A stretch of DNA of 64,000 nucleotides from Candidatus Gastranaerophilales bacterium (GTDB taxonomy: Bacteria > Cyanobacteriota > Vampirovibrionia > Gastranaerophilales > Gastranaerophilaceae), in NCBI GenBank assembly GCA_944324845.1, contig CALUXX010000002.1:292496-356495 (forward strand), given 5' to 3'. Every line of letters starts with the position of its first letter. Within the stretch, counting starts at the first letter, position 1. A model generated the notes under the pieces. It had not been told where the DNA came from. It saw only the letters and a program-made list of their open reading frames with translations, and did no database searches. Below, piece by piece: positions 42,504 through 51,473 of this stretch. The position numbers were made by a program, and so were the translations under genes.

Positions 42504-44363
42504 CTATTTCTTCTTCGTCCAAATCCACCATCTTTTTTTTTTCGCAATAGTGGTTGAAGATCCTCTGCCGGTACCTGCTTTTTCATTAAATACACTTGCC
42601 ATTAATGTTGTTGTATATACAGGGGTTGTATGTGCATAATCAAATATGATTATACCTTTAGCGTTCATCATTCTTGATTGATAAATTTGTTTTATTAAAT
42701 CTTCAGGCGCTCCACCCATAAAGGTTACAAACAATCCTGCATACAAATCTGTTTTAGCAGCTTTTACTCGCATCACATCGTGCATCATAGCCGTAAGCAT
42801 TTTAGGATCATAAGTTAAGAATAATGGAGTGAATCCATCTACATAATCATCAACTGTCCAAGCTGTCCAATCTTGTTGTTTTGTAGATAATGCAGAAGCG
42901 ATATCAGGGAAAATTACTGTACTTACGTAAGTATTTTTCTTACGGCATAATTCTCCTGCTTTTTTTACAAATTCCGAAACTTTATTTCTTCTATATTGAT
43001 TCCAATCATACCAACCGGCATCAGCAGTTGTAAGTGTCATCGGATCAATACCGTATTTCTTTTTAAAATCTTCTCTTGCGTAATCAGTAAAACCCCATGC
43101 TCCTAAATCGCTTTTGGTATTTGTGCTTGGGTATCTTACATAATCAAGGTTTATTCCATCCGGTTTATATGTAACTATAATTTCATCAAGAAGTTCTAAT
43201 AGGAAATTTTGAACTTCAGGGTTTGCAGGGTCTATAAAATATCCGTTATGTTCTGTAGCAGATTTTGTAGCTCCTTTTATTGAAGCACCTTTTTTTGTTT
43301 TGTTGCCCCAATCTGGTCTTACGGATAATATACTTGATGGATTTTGAGATGGTGGTTGGTTTCCTACGTAGAAAGACTGAAACCATATATGGACTTTTAT
43401 ATCTCTTTTATGAGCTTCTTCAATCCAAGTTTCTAAAGGATCAAAGCCGGCAAACTTTTCATTTTGAACAGTAAATCCATATTTATTCATTGTGCAACTT
43501 GGAAATATAGTTTTTCCATGAAAATATGTTTCCAAGAAAATACTGTTAAATCCATCTGTTTTAATTTTATCAAGTGTGGCTATGATTTGTTCTTTTGAAG
43601 TTTCAGTCGGTCTAATCCAAGTTCCTTTTAATTCATCTTTGACATATGGTAAAGATGTTTTTATTGCCATAGTTGCAGCATCAATGGCTTCGTGTGTATA
43701 TTGTTTTAATACTGCTCCGTTTTTATTTTCGCTTTCAGCAATTTTAAGATAATTTTCTGCTGTTTGTATGTAGTTGTTTGGAAGTGTTGCATTGTACCCA
43801 GGAATTTGTTTTGAATAAAAATCAATTATGGCTTTTGCTTCAGAAAGTTTTGATTTTGCTTCATACATAAAACTTTCTGATGTTACATAAACTGATAAAG
43901 TCTTGTTAATCGGGTCAACATAAACTTTTGAGCCTACAGTAATATTTTTAATAATCCAATTTTTGGCACCACCATGACCACTGATAACAATACCGTTTTG
44001 AGGAATAGTAGAATCTGCTCCACTAATAGATGTTACAACATTATCTTCGACAATAGCTTCTGCTCCAAATTCATTGGTTTCTGTGTGAGTACCAAATTGC
44101 GGGGTATAAATTATTAACTGATCAGAGCCTCTGCCACCAGGGTAAAGATGTCTTTCTGCAATCGGATCTACTTTTGTAATTTTTGTAGATGCTTGTTTAA
44201 ATATTACTTCATTGCCACTAAATGTTAATGGTGAAAACGCGTTAACTAATTCCTCTTGAGTTGTTTTGTCATTTTCGTCAATTAGCATGATTTCATGAGA
44301 AAAAACGCTCCCCGGACAGGATAACAATGTTAGTATTAAAATTGTGAGGTACGTTTTTTTCAC
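42504..44363 (-). CDS. Secreted GHL10-type glycosidase (family 10 glycosyl-hydrolase-like)
   Basis: 619 aa. A signal peptide (about 1-22) is followed by an N-terminal beta domain (about 25-155) with SGHGGAKNWI, reminiscent of phosphodiester-glycosidase or beta-helix modules, and then a helical linker (165-235). The catalytic barrel (about 240-585) has the GHL10/DUF187 signatures GTWIRPT, DGFNSIFLETYFHG, HIWFQSFYVG and PDGINLDYVRYP (probable acidic catalytic residues). This family is related to enzymes acting on cell-wall or exopolysaccharide glycans. The protein ends with a peculiar basic-aromatic tail KKKRWWIWTKKK. Substrate unknown. Confidence 0.85.
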   Translation of the reverse strand: MKKTYLTILILTLLSCPGSVFSHEIMLIDENDKTTQEELVNAFSPLTFSGNEVIFKQASTKITKVDPIAERHLYPGGRGSDQLIIYTPQFGTHTETNEFGAEAIVEDNVVTSISGADSTIPQNGIVISGHGGAKNWIIKNITVGSKVYVDPINKTLSVYVTSESFMYEAKSKLSEAKAIIDFYSKQIPGYNATLPNNYIQTAENYLKIAESENKNGAVLKQYTHEAIDAATMAIKTSLPYVKDELKGTWIRPTETSKEQIIATLDKIKTDGFNSIFLETYFHGKTIFPSCTMNKYGFTVQNEKFAGFDPLETWIEEAHKRDIKVHIWFQSFYVGNQPPSQNPSSILSVRPDWGNKTKKGASIKGATKSATEHNGYFIDPANPEVQNFLLELLDEIIVTYKPDGINLDYVRYPSTNTKSDLGAWGFTDYAREDFKKKYGIDPMTLTTADAGWYDWNQYRRNKVSEFVKKAGELCRKKNTYVSTVIFPDIASALSTKQQDWTAWTVDDYVDGFTPLFLTYDPKMLTAMMHDVMRVKAAKTDLYAGLFVTFMGGAPEDLIKQIYQSRMMNAKGIIIFDYAHTTPVYTTTLMASVFNEKAGTGRGSSTTIAKKKRWWIWTKKK

Positions 44364-44368
44364 GATAA

Positions 44369-45049
44369 TTATTTGTTCCTCTTATTATAATAACCTGTAT
44401 TTTTGTATTTTAACTTCTCAATCTCTCTTATCTTTCCTGATATAGTTGAATTGCTCGGGTTTATTATATATGCTTTTTTATAATATTGATTTGCTCTTAA
44501 TAAATCGCCTAACTTTTCATATGCTAATGCCATTTTTATTAAGACTTCATAATTTTCACCATATCCGCTGTCAAGTGCCGCATTGTAAAAATACAGGGCT
44601 TTTCTATACTCGTTTCGTCTGTAGTAGTATTCACCAAAATAATAATTTGTTCGAGCATTCTTCTTATCTATTTTTAGTGCATTAAAAAAATATTCTTTAG
44701 CGTAACGGTTATTGTTTTCTAAATCATATATTCTTGCCATCTGAACCATATAATATAAATTTTGAGGTTCAATTCGTGTTAAGATGAAATACTCTCCGCT
44801 TGCTTTCTGTAAGAAATCTTGCTTTGTAGTTGGGTCTGAAGCTTTTATTGCTTTTTCAAAGTATGATTCTGCATTCCTTAATACTACAGGCTTATTGATT
44901 TGTGAATAATCAATAACGGCACCATCATATTTTATAGACCCGTATTCTACTGAAAAAACCGGACTGCCTAAAGTCAATATAAAGATTGCTAAGGCAGTCG
45001 GTATTATTTTCTTATAAATCTTTATATGATGGAACTGTGCTAGTATCAT
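44369..45049 (-). CDS. Secreted TPR-repeat protein
   Basis: 226 aa if started at 45049; the exact start is uncertain because no strong ribosome-binding site is seen and the frame opens further upstream. A hydrophobic signal or anchor follows the start (IPTALAIFILTLGSPVFS). Three or more TPR-like helix pairs follow (YYMVQMARIYDLENNNRYAKEYF, NYYFGEYYYRRNEYRKAL, VLIKMALAYEKLGDLLRANQYYKKA). It likely scaffolds envelope proteins. Its start overlaps the preceding 105-aa gene by 38 bases, so they are probably one transcript, followed 5 bases later by the GHL10 gene. Confidence 0.78.
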   Translation of the reverse strand: MILAQFHHIKIYKKIIPTALAIFILTLGSPVFSVEYGSIKYDGAVIDYSQINKPVVLRNAESYFEKAIKASDPTTKQDFLQKASGEYFILTRIEPQNLYYMVQMARIYDLENNNRYAKEYFFNALKIDKKNARTNYYFGEYYYRRNEYRKALYFYNAALDSGYGENYEVLIKMALAYEKLGDLLRANQYYKKAYIINPSNSTISGKIREIEKLKYKNTGYYNKRNK

Positions 45050-45329
45050 GATGATAGAATGAATAATCTTCAGCTGCTGGATCAGTATAAACATATAATT
45101 TTCTCCAGAATCTTATGAATTTGTTTTGTCTTGCAAATGCTTCTTCATCTGCAGTTAAAAATTCTTCATTATTAGCTCTTGCTTTTGATACAGAAACAGC
45201 ATCTGCAACTTGAGCAGAGTAGCCGTTATTTTTAATAGCTGTAGGATTTGTCATTTCATCCACAGATATCGCAGCGTTTGCAACTGCAGGAACTGCTGCT
45301 AAGATTGCGATTAATAATAATTTTTTCAT
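45012..45329 (-). CDS. Small secreted protein, unknown
   Basis: 105 aa from the ATG at 45329 (GAGG site upstream; a GTG two codons earlier is less likely). A classic signal peptide, MKKLLLIAILAAVPAVANA, is followed by an 86-residue polar mature part with few hydrophobics, two aromatic clusters (FIRFWRKLYVY and DYSFYHHD) and no cysteines. A TTGCAA-17-TATAAT promoter lies upstream. It starts the transcript leading to the TPR and GHL10 genes. No family recognised. Confidence 0.7.
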   Translation of the reverse strand: MKKLLLIAILAAVPAVANAAISVDEMTNPTAIKNNGYSAQVADAVSVSKARANNEEFLTADEEAFARQNKFIRFWRKLYVYTDPAAEDYSFYHHDTSTVPSYKDL

Positions 45330-45350
45330 AGTCACCTCTTTTTTATTTTA

Positions 45351-45379
45351 ATTATAAAATTTTTTTTCTTCTGTTGCAA
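45351..45379 (-). promoter_or_regulatory. Sigma-70-type promoter for the 45329-42504 operon
   Basis: Minus strand TTGCAA (45379-45374), exactly 17 bases, TATAAT (45356-45351), about 20 bases before the ATG. Confidence 0.75.
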
Positions 45380-45436
45380 TAATATTATAATTTGTTTACA
45401 AAGTTTCGTCATATACTGTTTGAATGATTTTTTTCA

Positions 45437-46501
45437 TTATTCAAACTCGTGTATTGAAGAATTAATGACTTCTTCCAATTTGTTAAGCAGTTCATCTTCC
45501 GGAACTTTTGCAACAATTTCTCCCTTTTTAAATACTAAACCTTCCCCAATGCCTCCTGCAATTCCAAAGTCAGCATGGCTGGCTTCTCCCGGTCCGTTTA
45601 CAACGCAGCCCATAGTAGCTATTGTAATCGGATAATTAAGGTACTTAAATCTTTCTTCTACTCGTTTTGCCAAATTTATTAAATCTATTTGTGTTCTGCC
45701 GCAAGTTGGACAGGATACAAAATTTACTCCTCTTGATCTTAATTTAAGGCTTTTTAAAATTTCATATCCTGCATAAACTTCTTCTATAGGATTTTCTGTC
45801 AAGGAAACTCTTATTGTATCTCCTATTCCTTTTCCTAATATAATTCCCATACCAACAGAAGATTTTATCAAACCGTTTTTTAATGTTCCTGCTTCTGTTA
45901 TTCCAAGATGTAGCGGGTATTCAACCGCTTTGGCCATAAGTTCATAGGCTTGGATTGTGGTTAAGACATCTGATGATTTTAATGAAATTTTTATCAAATC
46001 AAAATCCAAATCTTCTAATATTTTTACGTGACTTAAAGCACTTTTAACCATTTTTTCAGCAAGCGGAATATCAAGACTTTTTAAATCTTTTTCAAGCGAA
46101 CCAGCGTTTACTCCTATTCTTATTGGTATTTTTTGTTGTTTAGCAAGTTTTACAACCGCTTCAACGTTTTCTCTTTTCCCTATGTTCCCGGGGTTAAGTC
46201 TTAGCGCAGAAATCCCGTTATTAACACATTTTATCGCAAGTTTATAATCGAAATGAATATCTGCAATTAGAGGAACCGGTGAAATTTTAACCAATTCTTT
46301 TATTGCATCAGCTGCATCATTATTTAATACTGCAAGTCTTACAAGCTCACAACCAGCATCTGCAAGTTCTTTTATTTGTCTTGAAGTTTGTTCGATGTTT
46401 CGAGTGTCAGTATTGCACATTGATTGAACGGAAATCGGATTATTATTACCGATTTTTACATTCCCGATTGTAATTTCTTTTGATTTTCTTCTGTTTATCA
46501 T
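45437..46501 (-). CDS. ispG: 4-hydroxy-3-methylbut-2-enyl-diphosphate synthase
   Basis: 354 aa, the short bacterial form. The start RRKSKEITIGNVKIGNNNPISVQSMCNTDT, LIADIHFDYKLAI, RLNPGNIG and the iron-sulphur ligands CPTCGRTQ and GCVVNGPGE are all intact. It catalyses the penultimate step of the MEP isoprenoid pathway. With pdxJ (also DXP-dependent) it indicates an active DXP pool. The 45-base gap to the divergent phosphoesterase gene at 46543 must hold both promoters. Confidence 0.97.
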   Translation of the reverse strand: MINRRKSKEITIGNVKIGNNNPISVQSMCNTDTRNIEQTSRQIKELADAGCELVRLAVLNNDAADAIKELVKISPVPLIADIHFDYKLAIKCVNNGISALRLNPGNIGKRENVEAVVKLAKQQKIPIRIGVNAGSLEKDLKSLDIPLAEKMVKSALSHVKILEDLDFDLIKISLKSSDVLTTIQAYELMAKAVEYPLHLGITEAGTLKNGLIKSSVGMGIILGKGIGDTIRVSLTENPIEEVYAGYEILKSLKLRSRGVNFVSCPTCGRTQIDLINLAKRVEERFKYLNYPITIATMGCVVNGPGEASHADFGIAGGIGEGLVFKKGEIVAKVPEDELLNKLEEVINSSIHEFE

Positions 46502-46542
46502 AAAATAATTGTATCACAATTAAGAAAATGAGAGAGGTAAAA

Positions 46543-47277
46543 ATGAAAGTTGCTGTATTATCAGATTTACACGCGAATGTTCAAGCATTAGAAGCTGTTA
46601 TGAGTGATGTTGTTTTACAAAAATGTGAACATGTATTTTGTCTTGGGGATTTGGCATTAGCAGGACCTCAACCTAAAGAGGTTGTTGAATATGTTATGGA
46701 TCAGGATTCTTGGACTATTATTCAAGGAAACACAGATAAAATGATAGCTCAATACGGGCCTGAAGTTGCTGAATTTTTGGATGCTCAATATCCTGTAATG
46801 GCTAATGCTATTGCTGATGATATTTCAATATTACGTGATAAACACAGGGCTTTTCTTAATAATTTGCCGCCAATGTTATCATTAGGCATTGAAGGTTGTT
46901 CTGTTTTGTTGGTTCATGGTTCTCCAAGAGCTAACAATGAAGATATTTTACCTGGAATGTCTTTGGATGAAATTGAAGAAATAATTTCGGGAGCAAATGA
47001 AAGTTTAATTTTATGTGGTCATACCCATATCCCTTGCGGATATCAAACCAGAACAAAGCAAACCGTTGTGAATGTTGGTAGTGTTGGACGTCCTATGACT
47101 CCTGAGCCTAAGGCTTGTTATGCAATTATTGATTTCAAAAACGGTTCTTTTGATATTCGTCACAGATTTGTTGAATATAACAATGTTAAGGCCGCAAAGA
47201 TTATGTCAGAGCGCGGCTTTATAGGAGCAGATAGACTTGCTGATTTGTTGTTAAATCCTGTTGAAAGACATATTTAA
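46543..47277 (+). CDS. Metallophosphoesterase of the MJ0936/YfcE type
   Basis: 244 aa from the second ATG, which has AGAGAGG upstream. Metal ligands in order: SDLHAN (D-x-H), GDLALAG, QGNTD, HGSPRANN and CGHTHIP. A short helical insert (about 75-95) is typical of the family. It hydrolyses phosphodiesters such as cyclic nucleotides; the physiological substrate is unknown. It lies 5 bases before the YkgJ-type gene, which overlaps rlmN, so the three form a probable operon. Confidence 0.88.
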   Translation: MKVAVLSDLHANVQALEAVMSDVVLQKCEHVFCLGDLALAGPQPKEVVEYVMDQDSWTIIQGNTDKMIAQYGPEVAEFLDAQYPVMANAIADDISILRDKHRAFLNNLPPMLSLGIEGCSVLLVHGSPRANNEDILPGMSLDEIEEIISGANESLILCGHTHIPCGYQTRTKQTVVNVGSVGRPMTPEPKACYAIIDFKNGSFDIRHRFVEYNNVKAAKIMSERGFIGADRLADLLLNPVERHI

Positions 47278-47282
47278 CAATT

Positions 47283-47963
47283 ATGAGTAATCTTCAAAAC
47301 AATCTTGAAGCGACTCGTTTAGAGTATCGAAAAGTTTTTTCAGAAACAGTGGAAGAAATTTCTTCCACTGTTGATAGTTTGCGTCCTGATATAGTTGGTG
47401 ATATTTTTGATGATTTTGAAAAAGATTCTTTGGGTTATGGGTGGCAAAAAAGAGTGCTAAAGTTTTTGGAAGAAAGATTAAAAGAAGTAATTTCGGATAA
47501 AACAGGACAAATTTCTAAAGAACGTGATAAGTGTAAATGTATTGGCTGTGGCAGTTGTTGTCGGTTTGCAGTTAGTGAGTTTTCGCCTAGTGCCTTACAA
47601 ATCAAGGCTGAAAATGGTGATAAAATCGCAAAAGAATTTATAAAAACTTTTGTTCCGTATAATTCAATAGAAGAAGCCCAAAAAGTTTTTCCCGAATATA
47701 TAGAATTGTTAGAAGAAGAAGGTTGTTCAAATTACTATATATATCATTGTCCAAAGGTTACAGAGGATAACAGGTGTCCTGATTATGAAAACAGACCTAA
47801 AATTTGTCGAGATTTTCCTGATAATCCTGTTGCATTTTTACCTTTGAAATGTTCATATTCAGCGTGGAAATTGAAATCAAAATCTGTTTCGCTTAAACTA
47901 AGAGCAGAAGTTGAAATTATTGACTTTTATATCGAAAAGTTAAAAGGAATATTGAATAGATGA
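47283..47963 (+). CDS. YkgJ-type cysteine-cluster protein
   Basis: 226 aa. An N-terminal helical region (1-75) is followed by the zinc/iron-chelating cluster CKCIGCGSCCR (about 82-92) and a second set CPKVTEDNRCPDYENRPKIC (about 155-175), as in YkgJ (CxxCxxCC) proteins. Function is unknown; members may bind iron-sulphur clusters or metals. It overlaps the rlmN ATG by 4 bases (ATGA), a strong hint that it is co-translated with the methylase, itself an iron-sulphur enzyme. Confidence 0.85.
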   Translation: MSNLQNNLEATRLEYRKVFSETVEEISSTVDSLRPDIVGDIFDDFEKDSLGYGWQKRVLKFLEERLKEVISDKTGQISKERDKCKCIGCGSCCRFAVSEFSPSALQIKAENGDKIAKEFIKTFVPYNSIEEAQKVFPEYIELLEEEGCSNYYIYHCPKVTEDNRCPDYENRPKICRDFPDNPVAFLPLKCSYSAWKLKSKSVSLKLRAEVEIIDFYIEKLKGILNR

Positions 47964-48985
47964 AAGTTTTATCAGGACTTAATTTAAAAGAAATTGAACA
48001 AATTACGGATGAACTTGGTGCTACTAAATTTAGAGCAAGGCAAATTCATAATTGGATTTATCTTAAATCAGTTAAAGAAATTGATGAAATGACAGATTTG
48101 TCATTAAAATTTCGAGAAGAATTGAAAAAAGTTGCTGTTGTTACTGATATTAAAATAAAAGTTAAACAAGTAAGTTCTGACGGGACGATAAAATATTTGT
48201 TGGAATTTCCTGATGGTGAATGTGTTGAAACTGTTTTAATGCGTTTTGATAATCGTGCAAATTTAACTGCTTGCGTTAGTTCACAAGTTGGTTGTGCTGT
48301 TAATTGCTCTTTTTGTGCGACAGGAAAACGAGGTTTTATTAGAAATCTTACGTATAAAGAAATTATTGAACAAGTTTTGACAATTCAACGAGATACAGGT
48401 TTAAAGGTTACAAATGTTGTTTTTATGGGGCAAGGTGAACCTTTGTTGAATTTGGATAATGTCTTAAAGGCAATGGAAATTTTTAATGAGAATTTCCAAA
48501 TCGGCGCAAGACGTTTAACTGTATCAACTTCAGGGATTATTCCGCAGATACGAAAACTGGCAGATCTTGATATGCAATCAACATTAGCGCTTTCTTTGCA
48601 CGCTCCAAATCACGATACAAGATTGAAACTTATGCCTATTGAAGCAAAATATAATATGGAAGATTTGCACAAAGCTCTAAAATATTATGTGGATAAAACA
48701 GGTAGAAGAATTACAATAGAATATCTTTTGATTAAAGACTTAAATGATACAATAGATTCTGCAAAACAGTTGGCGTATTACTTAAAAGATATAAAATGTA
48801 ATATAAATTTAATTCCATATAATCCGACAGAAAAGAATGATTACAAACGTCCGTCAAATAATGCGATAATGAAATTCAAATCATTAATGGAACAATCTGG
48901 CAAAAAAGTAACTGTACGACTTGAAAGAGGCGCTGATATCGATGCTGCGTGTGGTCAGTTACGTGGAAAAGTCGATGCTTCTTAA
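47960..48985 (+). CDS. rlmN: 23S rRNA (adenine-C2) methyltransferase RlmN
   Basis: 341 aa radical SAM enzyme. The CVSSQVGCAVNCSFCATG segment carries the resolving Cys and the C-x3-C-x2-C cluster ligands; MGQGEPLLN, STSGIIPQI and LHAP follow; the late Cys in DIDAACGQLRGK is the other methyl-transfer Cys. It methylates A2503 of 23S rRNA and A37 of some tRNAs. It is the last gene of the phosphoesterase-YkgJ-rlmN operon. Confidence 0.96.
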   Translation: MKVLSGLNLKEIEQITDELGATKFRARQIHNWIYLKSVKEIDEMTDLSLKFREELKKVAVVTDIKIKVKQVSSDGTIKYLLEFPDGECVETVLMRFDNRANLTACVSSQVGCAVNCSFCATGKRGFIRNLTYKEIIEQVLTIQRDTGLKVTNVVFMGQGEPLLNLDNVLKAMEIFNENFQIGARRLTVSTSGIIPQIRKLADLDMQSTLALSLHAPNHDTRLKLMPIEAKYNMEDLHKALKYYVDKTGRRITIEYLLIKDLNDTIDSAKQLAYYLKDIKCNINLIPYNPTEKNDYKRPSNNAIMKFKSLMEQSGKKVTVRLERGADIDAACGQLRGKVDAS

Positions 48986-49029
48986 GAGTTTTTTAGATAT
49001 TAACAAATGTAAAAACTTTATAGAGTTGC

Positions 49030-49068
49030 GCAAATTATTTGAAAAAGATTACTTTATATAATTGTAGG
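49030..49068 (+). promoter_or_regulatory. GCAA-N17-ACTTTATATAA-TTGTAGG element
   Basis: GCAAATT at 49030, ACTTTATATAA at 49051, TTGTAGG at 49062, the clearest example of the shared element. It lies 34 bases upstream of the three-helix paralog at 49094. Confidence 0.62.
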
Positions 49069-49093
49069 CAGTAGTGTATAAAGGTATAATCTT

Positions 49094-49735
49094 ATGGCTT
49101 TTAGTCCTGTTGCAACATACGCATTTGTAGGTACAAATTATAATAAAGTCGCTAGTGGTGACTGGACAAGATATCCTGTGCTTGGCGGGCAATGTGCTAA
49201 TGCTGTTGAATCTACAGCAGCAGTATGTGTGAAAAATAGTAGTTATCTAGCGAATATTTTTGGAAAAGTTTCAACCGCTTGTGATAATCTTGCAAAATCA
49301 GATAAGGTTTTCAACGGAGTATCAAAAGTTGTAAAATTTGCCAAGAATAATGTAAACCCTTTAATTGTTGCATCAGGGGTTACAAAAGTTGCATTAGCTA
49401 AAAAAGAAGATAGAGAAAAAACATTCTACTCAGAAGGTGGAATGATTGCCGGAATGTTTTTGGGTGAAGGCTGGATGAAGGGTCATCTTGATAAAGTTGT
49501 TTTGAGTAAACTTCCTATTTCTAAAAAGTGGATGCCGATTGTGAAAGGAACATTGTTTGTTGCAGGTTCTTTGACATCTTCTGCGATTGGTCAAAAATTA
49601 GGGCAAATGTTTTATAAGAATGTTGAAAAATCAAGAGCCGAAAAAGCTGAAAAATTAGCACAACAAGTTGTACAGGCGACAGGGCAAGAAAAAGTAGATT
49701 CTCAATCTAAAAAATCTATTGATGTGAAAGCTTAG
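49094..49735 (+). CDS. Three-helix membrane-associated paralog family protein
   Basis: 213 aa, function unknown, smaller than the others. The N-terminus (FSPVATYAFVGTNYNKVASG) has a Y-x-F-x-G pattern. A hydrophobic segment (about 94-110, NPLIVASGVTKVALA) meets the hinge KKEDREKTFYS, then a second helix (GGMIAGMFLGEGWM), a linker, and a third segment (GTLFVAGSLTSSAIG) with a Lys/Glu/Gln tail. Two cysteines lie near residues 37 and 47. It stands alone between rlmN and dapF with its own GCAA-N17 element, so it is not an operon passenger. Confidence 0.75.
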   Translation: MAFSPVATYAFVGTNYNKVASGDWTRYPVLGGQCANAVESTAAVCVKNSSYLANIFGKVSTACDNLAKSDKVFNGVSKVVKFAKNNVNPLIVASGVTKVALAKKEDREKTFYSEGGMIAGMFLGEGWMKGHLDKVVLSKLPISKKWMPIVKGTLFVAGSLTSSAIGQKLGQMFYKNVEKSRAEKAEKLAQQVVQATGQEKVDSQSKKSIDVKA

Positions 49736-49736
49736 T

Positions 49737-49766
49737 TTGCAATTTTTGTCTTGATTAAGTTATAAT
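49737..49766 (+). promoter_or_regulatory. Sigma-70-type promoter for dapF
   Basis: TTGCAA (49737), 18-base spacer, TATAAT (49761), with the ATG at 49787. An 8-bp inverted repeat TAATTCAC / GTGAATTA runs from inside the -10 box to the start codon. Confidence 0.7.
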
Positions 49767-49788
49767 TCACTTAAGAGAGGTGAATTAT
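49763..49788 (+). repeat. Inverted repeat between the -10 box and the dapF start codon
   Basis: TAATTCAC (49763-49770), 9-base loop holding the AGAG part of the ribosome-binding site, then GTGAATTA (49780-49787). The repeat could be an operator or an RNA hairpin if transcription begins upstream of it. Confidence 0.5.
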
Positions 49789-50623
49789 GGTTGATATTAA
49801 AATTACTAAAATGCAAGGTTGTGGAAATGATTTTGTTATTCTTGATTATGAGGAATATAAGAAAACAGGGCTTTCAATGCCGGAACTTGCAATAAAACTA
49901 TGTGACAGACATTTCGGTATTGGTGCTGACGGTATGATAATTCCTGATTTATCTAAAAACTATGAAACCGATATTGCCTGGTATTTTTATAATAATGATG
50001 GTTCTGTTGCTCAAATGTGCGGTAATGGAATGCGTTGTTTTGCAAAGTATGTGTTTGATAAGAAACTTGTTGATAAAAAACAATTCAGTGTGAAAACTTT
50101 AGCAGGTGTTATTGTTCCTGAAATTTTAGAAGATGGACAAGTTAAGGTTGATATGGGATGCCCAATTCTTGATTATGAAAAAATACCTTTTAAAGGTGAA
50201 ACAACCGTACAATTGAAAGATAAAACCTTTAAAATAAACCCTGTATCAATGGGAAATCCTCATTGCGTAATTTTTACGGATGAAGATATAATGTTTTTGG
50301 CGCAAAATTACGGACCGATGATGGAGAAACATTCGTATTTTCCGGAAAAAACAAATACCGAATTTGTTAATATCGTTTCAAAATCAGAAATGGATATGAG
50401 AGTTTACGAAAGAGGTTGCGGAATAACATTGGCTTGCGGAACAGGTGCTTGTGCTTGTGTTGTAGCAGGTGTTTTAAATAACTTAACAGAAAACAAGGTA
50501 AAAGTTAATTTGCTTGGCGGTGCTGTAACCGTTGAGTGGTGCAGAAATTCCGAAATTTCATCTAATCATGTGTTCTTAACAGGACCTGCTAATTACAGTT
50601 TTGTTGCTAATTACATGTTGTAA
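49787..50623 (+). CDS. dapF: Diaminopimelate epimerase
   Basis: 278 aa. The two catalytic cysteines are visible in MCGNGMRCFAKYV and in ACGTGACACVVA. The N-terminal KMQGCGNDFVILDY segment also fits. It interconverts LL- and meso-diaminopimelate, supplying lysine and meso-DAP peptidoglycan. The extension before the final LTGPANYSFVANYML is normal. Confidence 0.97.
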   Translation: MVDIKITKMQGCGNDFVILDYEEYKKTGLSMPELAIKLCDRHFGIGADGMIIPDLSKNYETDIAWYFYNNDGSVAQMCGNGMRCFAKYVFDKKLVDKKQFSVKTLAGVIVPEILEDGQVKVDMGCPILDYEKIPFKGETTVQLKDKTFKINPVSMGNPHCVIFTDEDIMFLAQNYGPMMEKHSYFPEKTNTEFVNIVSKSEMDMRVYERGCGITLACGTGACACVVAGVLNNLTENKVKVNLLGGAVTVEWCRNSEISSNHVFLTGPANYSFVANYML

Positions 50624-50647
50624 AAAATAATTTTTTTATGATAATAT
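50618..50647 (+). promoter_or_regulatory. Probable promoter for rpsF-ssb-rpsR
   Basis: TTGTAA (50618) overlaps the dapF stop region; GATAAT (50640) follows after 16 bases, or TAATAT after 18. The start codon of rpsF lies about 40 bases downstream. Confidence 0.4.
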
Positions 50648-50688
50648 AAAGGCATACACTGTAAAATAGTACAAAAGGAGAAATATAA

Positions 50689-50988
50689 ATGAGAAATTAT
50701 GAATTAATGGCTATATTCAAACCAAATCTTGATGCAGAAGAGGTTGATAAAGCTATTGAAAAAATCGGTAATGTAATTACAGAATTCGGCGGAAGCGTTG
50801 TTTCTATTGACAAAGTTGGTAGAAAAAAATTGGCTTATGATATCCAAAATTTCAGAGATGGATTTTTTGCAACTATCGTTTTAGCTTTGCCTGCTGACAA
50901 AGTTGCAGAATTCAAAAGACAATTAAGATTAACAGACAGCATTTTAAGAACTATGTTCTTAGAAACTTCTGTTAAGGCTTCAGTTTAA
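50689..50988 (+). CDS. rpsF: 30S ribosomal protein bS6
   Basis: 99 aa. NYELMAIFKPNLDAEEVDKAIEKI at the start and IDKVGRKKLAYDIQNFRDGFFATIVL are characteristic bS6 segments. Strong AAAAGGAG site. It is the first gene of the conserved rpsF-ssb-rpsR operon. Confidence 0.97.
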   Translation: MRNYELMAIFKPNLDAEEVDKAIEKIGNVITEFGGSVVSIDKVGRKKLAYDIQNFRDGFFATIVLALPADKVAEFKRQLRLTDSILRTMFLETSVKASV

Positions 50989-51011
50989 TTTTATACAGTA
51001 AGGAAAATCAA

Positions 51012-51422
51012 ATGACATTAGCAAAAGCAGTAGTTACAGGTATCGTTTATAAAACACCTAAAACAGGTTTTACATCTAACAATGTTGCAGTATCTTCATT
51101 TGTTTTAAATGTTGGGACTCAAGATGAAACTCTTGTTAGGGTTATTTCAAAAAGAACATCTTTAGAATCTGTTGTTTCAGGACTAACTAAGAACCAAAGA
51201 GTTCTTGTTGAAGGTCGTTTGCAAAATGGAATTAGCAAAATGGACGATGGTACTGAAAAGAAAGTTTTTGAAATAGAGGCTTCAACTATTGAAGTTATGG
51301 GCGGTAGCAATTCTTCTGCTGAAGCTGGTTCAGATGGTGATATTCTTACTTTCGGAGATATGGAAGTTCCTTCTGATTCTAATACTGATGTGTTGATGGA
51401 TGATGAAGAAGTTCCATTCTAA
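51012..51422 (+). CDS. ssb: Single-stranded DNA-binding protein
   Basis: 136 aa. An OB-fold core spans about 1-100, followed by a Ser/Gly/Asp-rich linker. The acidic tip DDEEVPF is the canonical protein-interaction end. It lies between rpsF and rpsR as in most bacteria. It is short for SSB and slightly divergent: the N-terminal LAKAVVTGIVYKTPKTGF replaces the usual NRVILIGNL, so I call it by tip and context as well as fold. Confidence 0.9.
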   Translation: MTLAKAVVTGIVYKTPKTGFTSNNVAVSSFVLNVGTQDETLVRVISKRTSLESVVSGLTKNQRVLVEGRLQNGISKMDDGTEKKVFEIEASTIEVMGGSNSSAEAGSDGDILTFGDMEVPSDSNTDVLMDDEEVPF

Positions 51423-51473
51423 ACTAAGATAAATTAAGTAGAAAATAACAAGGCTAGAAAGGCAAATTAAGAA

